Part shown: positions 43,395 through 50,399 of the stretch, in pieces
Numbering within the stretch: position 1 is the stretch's first letter
Layout: the number at the start of each line of letters is the position of its first letter
Assembly (NCBI RefSeq): GCF_946892675.1
Contig: NZ_CAMPOV010000001.1
Location: 186,001 to 250,000 of the forward strand
Reading direction: 5' to 3'
Length of the DNA stretch: 64,000 nucleotides
Source: Arthrobacter sp. Marseille-P9274
Lineage (GTDB): Bacteria; Actinomycetota; Actinomycetes; Actinomycetales; Micrococcaceae
The notes under the pieces: model-generated
The model's input: only the letters and a program-made list of their open reading frames with translations
Told to the model about the DNA's origin: nothing
The model's database searches: none
Translations under genes and position numbers: made by a program

Positions 43395-43831
43395 CTGACT
43401 GGGAGGCGGTTCCCGACGGCGAGGACGGGCCCGGCTGGGTGGAGGTACCGGAGTCCGGCTGGGGCATGCTCGCGGCCTGGGCCGCGGGAACCGATAACCT
43501 GCGCCGCCGGCCCGTCGACGACACCGGCCGGCAGGTCCGGGTCACAACCGAAGCCGGGGGCGTCAGCGAGACGCACTTCGAGCCGTTCACCGCCCGGGAT
43601 CGGCAGATCGTGGATGAGTCCATCGAGGATTACCTGCGCGACGCCGGCGTTCAGGTGCCGCCGCGCGGCTTCGTCTGGCTGATGTGCCTGCCGCCCGGCA
43701 TCGATTCCGAGGAGGAGCTCTCACGCCGGATCAACGGCGGTATCACCGATGCAGCACCCGGCGCGGTACACCCGGGCGACATCGCCCCGGTCATGGAGCA
43801 CATCGTCGACGTGCTCTACGGGCGGGATTGA
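43388..43831 (+). CDS. Hypothetical protein, possibly DUF5956
   Basis: 147 aa, acidic and soluble. GPGWVEVPESGWGMLAAWAAG near the N-terminus (in two parts) and DRQIVDESIEDYLRDAG centrally recall the DUF5956 family of actinobacteria; I am not certain. The start overlaps the RES toxin end by 7 bases, so it is co-transcribed with the toxin-antitoxin genes and may be an accessory member of the module. Confidence 0.6.
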   Translation: MVTDWEAVPDGEDGPGWVEVPESGWGMLAAWAAGTDNLRRRPVDDTGRQVRVTTEAGGVSETHFEPFTARDRQIVDESIEDYLRDAGVQVPPRGFVWLMCLPPGIDSEEELSRRINGGITDAAPGAVHPGDIAPVMEHIVDVLYGRD

Positions 43832-43841
43832 GCAGGTCTCG

Positions 43842-44832
43842 TCAGTGCTCACTGAGGAACGCGGTGATCTGCTCGGCCATCTCTGCCGAGTGCGTCCAGT
43901 GAAGGTAGTGTCCCCCGTCGAGCACCACGATCTTGTGGTCGCGGACGTTGCGCAGCCGCTCCTCATAGCGCCCGAGTCTGTCTGGGGACATCCCGTTCCC
44001 GCGGGCCAGGAACGTCAGCACCGGCAGCTCGTCCGGGTAGGTGAGCCCCCGGACCGCGCCGCCGTTCTGCCCCATCCTGGCCGTCTCCTCGACCACCGCC
44101 GGGGTGTCCCAGTTCCAGCTGGCCATCAACCGCATCCGCTCGAGTTCATCCGGGGTAAACGCACTGCCGTCCGGTTCGGCGAGGCCGGGTGCGATCGCTA
44201 TGGTCCAGCGGACCAGACCGGTAATCGAGAGCAGCCGCCCCCAGTTGAACCCGGGAGAGCTTTCCGCGGCCTGTGCCGCGCCCTGCCCGTGATCATCAGA
44301 CGGCAACGTCGGGTCGATGCCGATGACGGCCGACACTTCCTCGGGATACTGGTTGGCGTAAGAGAGCATGTAGTAGCCGGCCAATGAATGGCCGGCCAGG
44401 ACGTAGGGCTCGCCGATTCCCAGCTGGCCGAGCGTTTCGTGCAGCTCGTCGGCGATGTTCTCAACCGTCCGGTCGTCGTCGGCGGCCTGGTCCGCGTAAC
44501 CATAGCCGAACCCCTCGACCACGACGACGTTGTAGTCGTCCAAAACCCGGATCAGCGGGGCAAAGTCCAGGGTCGGGGGACGGCGTTCCCAGCCCACCCA
44601 GCAGCACGATAGTTTCTCCTGGGCCAGCCGAATGATGGACGTTCACGGACCCGCCGCTGATCTGGATCCTCTCCCCGTAGGGTTCGATCGTGGACCGCTC
44701 CACATGCTCCAGGGTGAGGTTGGCGGCGGTGGAGAACAAAACCAGCGCCACAGCACCGGCAGCGACGGCCCCGAGCCGGCGGAGCCTCCTGCGGCGGGCT
44801 GTACTGTTGGGCGGAGGATTCCTGACGGCCAT
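43842..44832 (-). pseudogene. Alpha/beta hydrolase, frameshifted
   Basis: The N-terminal part (44832 down to about 44580) has a membrane anchor (RRLGAVAAGAVALVLFSTAAN) and HHSAGPGETIVLLGGLGTPSP. The remainder, in another frame down to 43842, continues exactly where the fold should: PTLDFAPLIRVLDDYNVVVV, nucleophile elbow GHSLAGYY and the C-terminal His in DGGHYLHW. The frame changes at a run of five G (44575-44579); four would restore it. Either a recent inactivation or a sequencing error at a homopolymer. Start at 44832, AGAGGA upstream. Confidence 0.8.
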
Positions 44833-44841
44833 ATGAAGCAT

Positions 44842-45190
44842 CCTCTGTCAGATCAGACGGACGTCCGATCCTGGTGCTACCCCAGTAACCGAACACTAGG
44901 GTGCTGCACGACAAGTCAACCGCTTTAGGTCCTCGCGGGCCCCGCGATACTGGATAAGTCGCCTCGGACTTTGAACGGACCCGAAGCGACGGACAGCTTT
45001 TCTCCTTGGGGGCGGCCGGAAACGGCCGGGGCTCACGCCCGTGGATTGCAGTCGGAGCGAAATGGCTCGAAGCGAGATGGCCTGGGGAGGCCTGGCTTCG
45101 GGCCATTTCGCATTCAGCGATCCGGTGTTTTTGCAAGTCAGCGACCATATTGTCGTCACTGACGGCACGCCACCTGAGACTGGCAGGGCC
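44842..45190. other. Gene-free region with a long hairpin
   Basis: No gene found. The main feature is a 16-bp hairpin, arms 45058-45073 (CGAAATGGCTCGAAGC) and 45095-45110 with a single G:U-type pair, with a nested GGCCT/AGGCC stem in its loop. It lies 85 bases upstream of the structured-RNA copy and might belong to its leader or be a terminator-like element. Confidence 0.5.
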
Positions 45191-45194
45191 GCCG

Positions 45195-45400
45195 GCCTCC
45201 GTCCTGGGAGGCGAAGGCATTGTCCCGGGGAAACCGCCCCCAGTACCCGGGGCAATGCCCCTGCCTGCGTACACATGCTTTCTCCAAGACGTGGCCACTA
45301 ACGTGTGGAGTGGACGGGGAAAGTCGGCCGCGTGGGGGTGCGGCCGGCACAACCCAGCCCAAAGACCGACCCTGTTCAGCAGTGAGCAGGGTCTTTTTCT
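45195..45400 (+). ncRNA. Candidate structured RNA, copy 1
   Basis: Successive hairpins: GCCTCC/GGAGGC (45195-45212), a 14-bp stem (45216-45229 with 45246-45259), CTCCA/TGGAG (45282-45310), GGCCGC/GCGGCC around GTGGGGGT, and a final terminator GACCCTGTTCA/TGAGCAGGGTC followed by TTTTTCTG (45368-45400). The four inner elements occur in the same order in copy 2 at 47.3 kb, and sequence differences in the stems are compensatory. Not translated in any frame I would accept. It does not match rnpB, SRP, tmRNA or a riboswitch I know. It precedes the membrane-protein gene by about 120 bases, so a leader role is possible. Confidence 0.55.
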
Positions 45401-45517
45401 GTCCCTCGGCCCGCACCGGCGACGTGTCCCTCGCGGGCAGCCGCTTTCCGGCGGAACCATATCGCTAGGATCGCGGTAGTGGTCGAGCTCGTGACCGCAG
45501 AGACAGGAGACAGACCC

Positions 45518-46384
45518 GTGGCGGTATTCAAAGACCAGAGGCAAGTACTGACCGATCCGGCATCGCCGGCGTTCGGCATCGTGTCAACCGCCGCGATCGG
45601 CGGACTAACCCTGATTGACCCGGCGAAACTGAGCCCTCAGCAGCTGCAGGCCCTGCGGGTCGCCACCGCGGCGGTGACCGGGCTCTACACCGCTGCCACC
45701 ATCGGCCGCGGCCGCGTAACGCTGGTGCCCTTCAACCTGGTAGCCGGACTGGCCGCGGGCGCCGCAACCCTGCGCTTTGCCGAACTCACCGAGGCACTGG
45801 ACGCCCGCGCCATCAGGACTCTGCACGGCGTCGGGGTGACCCGCCGGCGGCCCTGGCTGGCCGCAGGATCGGCCGCATTGACCTTCGCCATGTTCCTCCT
45901 CGACCGGGCCGCGGCCCGGCGGCAAGAGCACGAGGCGGTGACCCTCGAGGACCTGGAACAGCTCCGCCCCGTGACACCGGCCGTCCGCGACCTGGCCGAG
46001 GGCATCCTGCGGGCCGCCGACGTGCCCGGGGCCGACGCCCTGCTCGCGCAGCTGCAGCAGGCCCAGGAAATCTACTGGGAGGAGGACTTCGTCACGACGG
46101 CCCAGTTCAAGGTCCCGGATGGCCTGCCCCGCGCCGTCCCGCACACCCAGGTCTTCCCGGTCACCGCCCGCTTCGAAGCCGAGAACGGTGTCCCTCTGCA
46201 GGTGACGCTGCAGGTCTATAACGGCAAGCTTGACCACCTTGCCATCGAAGCGGTGGACGAGACCGAGGAATCAGCCGATGACGTAGTCGATGCCTGGCCC
46301 GAGCCAAACGAGGTTCAGTACTTCATCGAAGGCCCCGGCGGCGGTGCCGCGCCCGTGAGCCGCGAACCGGGCACCCTGGCCTGA
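45518..46384 (+). CDS. Membrane-associated protein of unknown function
   Basis: 288 aa. GTG start at 45518 chosen for the AGGAGA 8 bases upstream; a GTG 39 bases back lacks a site. Three hydrophobic stretches occupy the first half (FGIVSTAAIGGLTLI, VTLVPFNLVAGLAAGAATL, AAGSALTFAMFLLD-like), and the C-terminal half is a soluble acidic domain (ADDVVDAWPEPNEVQYFIEG). No family recognised. Encoded with a lipoprotein between two copies of a candidate structured RNA. Confidence 0.72.
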   Translation: MAVFKDQRQVLTDPASPAFGIVSTAAIGGLTLIDPAKLSPQQLQALRVATAAVTGLYTAATIGRGRVTLVPFNLVAGLAAGAATLRFAELTEALDARAIRTLHGVGVTRRRPWLAAGSAALTFAMFLLDRAAARRQEHEAVTLEDLEQLRPVTPAVRDLAEGILRAADVPGADALLAQLQQAQEIYWEEDFVTTAQFKVPDGLPRAVPHTQVFPVTARFEAENGVPLQVTLQVYNGKLDHLAIEAVDETEESADDVVDAWPEPNEVQYFIEGPGGGAAPVSREPGTLA

Positions 46385-46461
46385 CCGATCCGGCCGTCGG
46401 TGTCGACAGGGCTAGTCTGCTGGCTAGGATGCAAGGTGTAACCATCCGTAAGGAGAGGTCC

Positions 46462-47115
46462 ATGCGCACCACATCGATACCCCTGACCGCAGCCTTCGTC
46501 CTGATCCTTACAGCGTGCGGCAGCCCGGAGTCGTCCCCGGACGGCGCACCGCAGGAAGCTCCTGCCGCCGCCCCTGAAACCCAGGCCCCCGAACCCAGCC
46601 AGCAAATTTTCGGACCAGGAGAGTTCGAGCTGACCACCGCGGACGGGGCCCGGATCACCATGCAGATTCCCTCTGACCCTCCGGCCGACATCGAGGGCTT
46701 CCGCAAGGACGTCGGCGCCGACCCCGTCACCTACATGACGGCCCAGATCGACAACCGCAAGGGGTCGACGTCCGTGGGCCTGTACCAGGTCACCCTCTAC
46801 GATCCGGAGGGCAACACGTACGTCTTCGAGGACGCATCCGTCAGCCACATCGGCGAATGGGGACCCACTTACACCGAGGACTACGAATACCTGCTGTCGG
46901 ATGGCACGAAGCTGGATGAAGCCACCGGTGAAGCCCTCAACAGCCAGTCCACCGACCTGTACAACAAGTACCTGAACAGCGGCAACGTCGACCCTCTGGC
47001 CAAAGGTGAGGCTGTGATGATCGGCGCCTTCGACAAGGTGCCGGAGGAGATCACCGGAGTGGCGGTTGAGGCCTACGGCATGGGAGAACCTGAGCTCGCC
47101 GCACCGGCCGACTGA
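46462..47115 (+). CDS. Lipoprotein with DUF-like beta domain
   Basis: 217 aa; ATG at 46462 with AAGGAGAGG upstream. Lipobox LTACGS (Cys about 19), then a Pro/Ala/Glu-rich linker of about 30 residues and a beta-rich domain (FELTTADGARITMQIPSD, VGLYQVTLYDPEGNTYVFED). Cell-surface protein; function unknown. It lies 77 bases after the membrane-protein gene in the same direction and ends about 145 bases before RNA copy 2. Confidence 0.75.
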   Translation: MRTTSIPLTAAFVLILTACGSPESSPDGAPQEAPAAAPETQAPEPSQQIFGPGEFELTTADGARITMQIPSDPPADIEGFRKDVGADPVTYMTAQIDNRKGSTSVGLYQVTLYDPEGNTYVFEDASVSHIGEWGPTYTEDYEYLLSDGTKLDEATGEALNSQSTDLYNKYLNSGNVDPLAKGEAVMIGAFDKVPEEITGVAVEAYGMGEPELAAPAD

Positions 47116-47260
47116 GCGCTCAACCTGAGTTGGGGGTCCTCGGGCACCCGAAATTGGAATCTGGTTTTCGCCTTCGGCGGCAGCAAGACTGGGATAGTCC
47201 AGGAACGTTCACCATGGAGATGGGAGCGGCCCCGGACCCGGCCGAATCGGATCCGGCCGG

Positions 47261-47421
47261 CGCCTCCCTTGCGAGTAGGGAGTCAGGTGTTGCCCCGGAG
47301 GGATCCCCCCAGACCGGGGCAACACCCATGCCCGCACATGCTTTTCCCAACCCTTCCCGGTTAGCGTGGGAAACGGACGGGGACGCCGGCCGCGCGTGGG
47401 GGTGCGGCCGGCCTTCTTTTT
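47261..47421 (+). ncRNA. Candidate structured RNA, copy 2
   Basis: Same order of stems as copy 1: CTCCCT/AGGGAG (47264-47282), a 13-bp stem (47286-47298 with 47314-47326), TTTCCCA/TGGGAAA (47343-47373), and GCCGGCCGC/GCGGCCGGC (47386-47411) followed by CTTCTTTTTG, a good intrinsic terminator. Stem bases differ from copy 1 yet pairing is kept. It lies between the lipoprotein gene and the convergent secreted-protein gene, so the two copies bracket the gene pair. Confidence 0.55.
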
Positions 47422-47426
47422 GTCTC

Positions 47427-48455
47427 CTAGACTTTCCCGCCAAGCGACCGGATGTTCCCCAGCGCCGTCTTCGCGCTGTCCCGGAACGCATCCCGGTCCG
47501 CGGCCGCGGCATCCATTTCGGCCTTGTACTCGTTGGCCCGGGCGGTGTCGCCGAATTGGATAGCGATGTCGTACTCGGTCTTCCACTGCCGGTAGTCGCT
47601 GTCGGCCAGTGCGGCCTCGCGGGTGAACGAGGAGTAATCGATCGCATACAGGGCGATCAGGTACTGCTTGATCGCGGCGCCTTCGTGCGCACTCGTTGAG
47701 CGGATATAGCTCCGGGCGGTATCGTAAGCCGCCTTCACCGGCACCTGGGGTGCACCGTAGGTGCGCTGGGCCCAGTCGATGTCGGCCAGCATCTCGGCCC
47801 GGTCGGTCGCGCCCAGGTACTTGAAATAGGTGAACGTCTTCGACGCCTTGCCGGTGGCCGAGGCGACCGTGATGGTCACGTTCTTCTCGGTTGAGGACGC
47901 CGGAACGGTCAGGGTGATCCTGGTGCTGGTCTTCTTGAACGGGACCGACTTGCCGGCGACGTAGACGCGGGTGACGTCGTGGAAGTTCTTGCCGGTGACC
48001 GCGACGGAACGGGCCTTGCCGACCACGGTGGACGCCGGCGACAGCGCAGTGACGGCCGGCTTGTAGGCGTAGCGGACCGTGACCGTCGCGGGCTTCGACC
48101 AGACCTTGCCGGCCCGGCCGGCCACCGAGACCTGGTACTGGGTCTTGCTCGAGGCCACACTCACCTTGCTCAGGGTGAGCGTCCGGGACGTGTTGGCGAC
48201 CTTCGACCAGGTCTTGGACTTCGGACCCTTCTTGTACCACTGGTACTTCAGTGACGTGCCCCTGGCGGAGACCGAGAGCCTGACCGTAGAGCCGTGCACG
48301 GCGGTCTGCGTCTTCGGCTGCGACGTGATGGCGGTCCTGACCGTAGTGGCCGCCTGGATCTGGACGACCGGTGCGGCCTGGGCCGGCTGGACGGCGGCCG
48401 CTCCGCCGCCGAGGACCAGTCCCGCGGCAAGCAGGACGGAGGCGAATCGTTTCAT
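47427..48455 (-). CDS. Secreted protein with Ig-like and IPT/TIG domains
   Basis: 342 aa; start at 48455 with TTGGGGA upstream. Signal peptide 1-28 (MKRFASVLLAAGLVLGGG, then AQAA). An Ig-like repeat with core LKYQWYKKG (about 50-130), an IPT/TIG domain with ALSPASTVVGKARSVAVTG (about 135-220), and an alpha-helical C-terminal domain (about 225-342, rich in Ala/Asp/Tyr). Probably a surface-binding protein. Its end abuts RNA copy 2 in convergent orientation. Confidence 0.78.
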   Translation of the reverse strand: MKRFASVLLAAGLVLGGGAAAVQPAQAAPVVQIQAATTVRTAITSQPKTQTAVHGSTVRLSVSARGTSLKYQWYKKGPKSKTWSKVANTSRTLTLSKVSVASSKTQYQVSVAGRAGKVWSKPATVTVRYAYKPAVTALSPASTVVGKARSVAVTGKNFHDVTRVYVAGKSVPFKKTSTRITLTVPASSTEKNVTITVASATGKASKTFTYFKYLGATDRAEMLADIDWAQRTYGAPQVPVKAAYDTARSYIRSTSAHEGAAIKQYLIALYAIDYSSFTREAALADSDYRQWKTEYDIAIQFGDTARANEYKAEMDAAAADRDAFRDSAKTALGNIRSLGGKV

Positions 48456-48626
48456 GAAAATCCCCAACAGATAGACGCGAAGGTGAAAGTGGTTCAGGCA
48501 ACAAGCATACGGGGATCGGCGCCGCCGAGTGCTGACTACTCGGCTCGATCGGGTGATGCGTTGCGGGTCAGCAGACACGCCTATCTCTCGGCACGGCTGG
48601 GCAATGGCGCACCTTATGCTGCTGTC

Positions 48627-49034
48627 ATGAAAGATCAGCCATTAGCCGTGACGCTGCCGATTGCGGACTGGGCGCTGATAGACGGCACGTTGAATGGTCA
48701 TGGTGCCCTCGCGAGCTTTGCTGACCCTGCCCTGTCGAAACGGGTTCTGCCGATCCGGCAGGCCGTATGGGCGCAGGTTCCCGGTTGGCCTGACACAGGA
48801 GCCACTCCGGACACATGGCCACCCGAGGCCGTCTGCACGGTGCGGATGGACCGTACCCAATGGGAGCTCGTCCTCGACGCGCTCTCGGCTGCGGAGCCGA
48901 TCAGTCAGTTGATCTCGGAGGACGAATGGCTGCCGAGGGACCAGCGGGCGCTGCACTCGGTGGGCGCGACCCGATCGCGGGAGATTGCAGCAGACCTGCG
49001 CAACGCACTCCGGCATACGGAGCAGGAACGGTAG
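48627..49034 (+). CDS. Conserved hypothetical protein
   Basis: 135 aa, soluble, without signal peptide. VTLPIADWALIDGTLNGHG and RMDRTQWELVLDALSAAEPI are similar-length segments that suggest an internal repeat around Trp and a helical layout. No family recognised. Single gene. Confidence 0.65.
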   Translation: MKDQPLAVTLPIADWALIDGTLNGHGALASFADPALSKRVLPIRQAVWAQVPGWPDTGATPDTWPPEAVCTVRMDRTQWELVLDALSAAEPISQLISEDEWLPRDQRALHSVGATRSREIAADLRNALRHTEQER

Positions 49035-49123
49035 GGCTGAAAGAACGGCACGGTACGGAGACCACACCAGTCACGGACTGAGGGGTGGAGTACTTTATCG
49101 AGGCCCCCGAAGGCACCTACTGG

Positions 49124-49558
49124 TCACATGGCAGGCCTGATCGGGTAGCGGCGCAGGTAGCGTTGTGACAGGGGGATCGCGGCCCATCCCGCACCCCAGA
49201 TCACTGCGGTCATCCACCAGGACTGCAGGTCCACGAAGACTGTGGGCCCGAAGAGCGTGAATGGCAGCAGCGTCCCGATGAACGCCGCCAGCCCGGTCGC
49301 CGCCTTGCGCAGTGCCTGCCGCCAGCGGCGGGAGAAGGACTCGGCAATCAGGGACAGGACTGCGGCCAGGAACCCGCTGCACAGGCCCAGCAGTCCACCG
49401 ACCACGGCGCCGCCGATGAAGTACGGCAGCGGCGGGACATCTGTGTCGAAGAAGATCTCGGACAGGCCCGCCAGCAGGCTGCCGGTGATAGAGCCGATCG
49501 CCAGGCCTAGTACCGCTCCTCGGCCGATCAGCTTCCACCGGCGGTCAGAGGGTGTCAT
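49124..49558 (-). CDS. Membrane protein of unknown function
   Basis: 144 aa with about four hydrophobic segments (GAVLGLAIGSITGSLLAGL, YFIGGAVVGGLLGLCSG, AAFIGTLLPFTLF, WWMTAVIWGAGW). The start at 49558 has no good ribosome site; an ATG at 49588 would overlap the end of the upstream gene by 17 bases. No family recognised. Probably co-transcribed with the PASTA-type gene. Confidence 0.65.
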   Translation of the reverse strand: MTPSDRRWKLIGRGAVLGLAIGSITGSLLAGLSEIFFDTDVPPLPYFIGGAVVGGLLGLCSGFLAAVLSLIAESFSRRWRQALRKAATGLAAFIGTLLPFTLFGPTVFVDLQSWWMTAVIWGAGWAAIPLSQRYLRRYPIRPAM

Positions 49559-49571
49559 GGCGGGAGTGCGG

Positions 49572-50363
49572 TCAGAAGTTGATGTCATAGCCGCCGTCGT
49601 TGCACATCGCGCTCGAATACGGGCCGGTCGAGGTCTGCTCCTCAACGATCTTTCCGTTAACCTCAATCCGGCAGGTGATAGTGCTGGCATAGGGTCCGGC
49701 CATTCCGTCGACCCCGAAGGACCAGACCTTGTAGGTGCCGGAGAAAGCGCCGGCCGGGTACTTCAGCGTCTTGACCAGGTTGTTCTTGGTCGCCGAAGAG
49801 TCCTGCGTCTGGCTGGTGGACCCACCGACCATGGTCGTGTAGGTCGCCAGGTCGATAGGCGCATCGGATTCCAGGATGTACCGGATGACCCACTCGTCCT
49901 CGTACTTCTTCCGCTCTGCCTCCGCCTTGGCCTCGGCCTTTGCCTCTTCCCTGGCGGCCTTCGCCTCAGCCTTCTTCTTGGCCTCCGCTGCCTTCTCTGC
50001 GGCCAGGTCAATCTCGTGCTGCTCCTCCATGTAGGCCCAGTGACGCTTGGTCTCTTCCGATGGCGCGACTGTGATCGCCACCGGAGTGTCCTCTTGCAGG
50101 ATGAACCCGGACACCGGGTACTGCTCTGTGACCACCCAGGAATCGTCTATTTCGTGCTCCGGCGACGCATTGCGGACCTCTGCACCTTCGATGCTGAAGT
50201 TGGAGAACATGGTCCTGACTTCATAGGCGCGACAGTCGGCCAACTGACGGGCTACTCCAAGCCCTTCTTGGGCTAGATCCTTCGAGATTCGGGTGTAGAT
50301 TGCTGCGCGGGTGGTCGCCGCAGTAGCGTACACGTTTTTTACAACGTGTCGCTTCAGCGGCAC
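49572..50363 (-). CDS. Chimeric protein: serine-recombinase start fused to a PASTA-like and coiled-coil protein
   Basis: 263 aa; GTG start at 50363. Residues about 18-46 (TRAAIYTRISKDLAQEGLG, then VARQLADCRAY) are the start of a large serine recombinase with the catalytic Ser region YTRIS. From EVRTM onward the protein is different: FSIEGAEVRNASPEHEIDDS to SGFILQEDTPVAITVAP looks like the second half of a PASTA domain, followed by a Lys/Ala/Glu-rich helix (about 120-160) and a beta-rich C-terminal domain. The original N-terminus, probably with a membrane anchor, is missing. Likely a rearrangement product; expression is uncertain. Confidence 0.7.
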   Translation of the reverse strand: MPLKRHVVKNVYATAATTRAAIYTRISKDLAQEGLGVARQLADCRAYEVRTMFSNFSIEGAEVRNASPEHEIDDSWVVTEQYPVSGFILQEDTPVAITVAPSEETKRHWAYMEEQHEIDLAAEKAAEAKKKAEAKAAREEAKAEAKAEAERKKYEDEWVIRYILESDAPIDLATYTTMVGGSTSQTQDSSATKNNLVKTLKYPAGAFSGTYKVWSFGVDGMAGPYASTITCRIEVNGKIVEEQTSTGPYSSAMCNDGGYDINF

Positions 50364-50399
50364 TGTTCACCTGCACCACTCGTCGCCGAGGAGAGGGGC

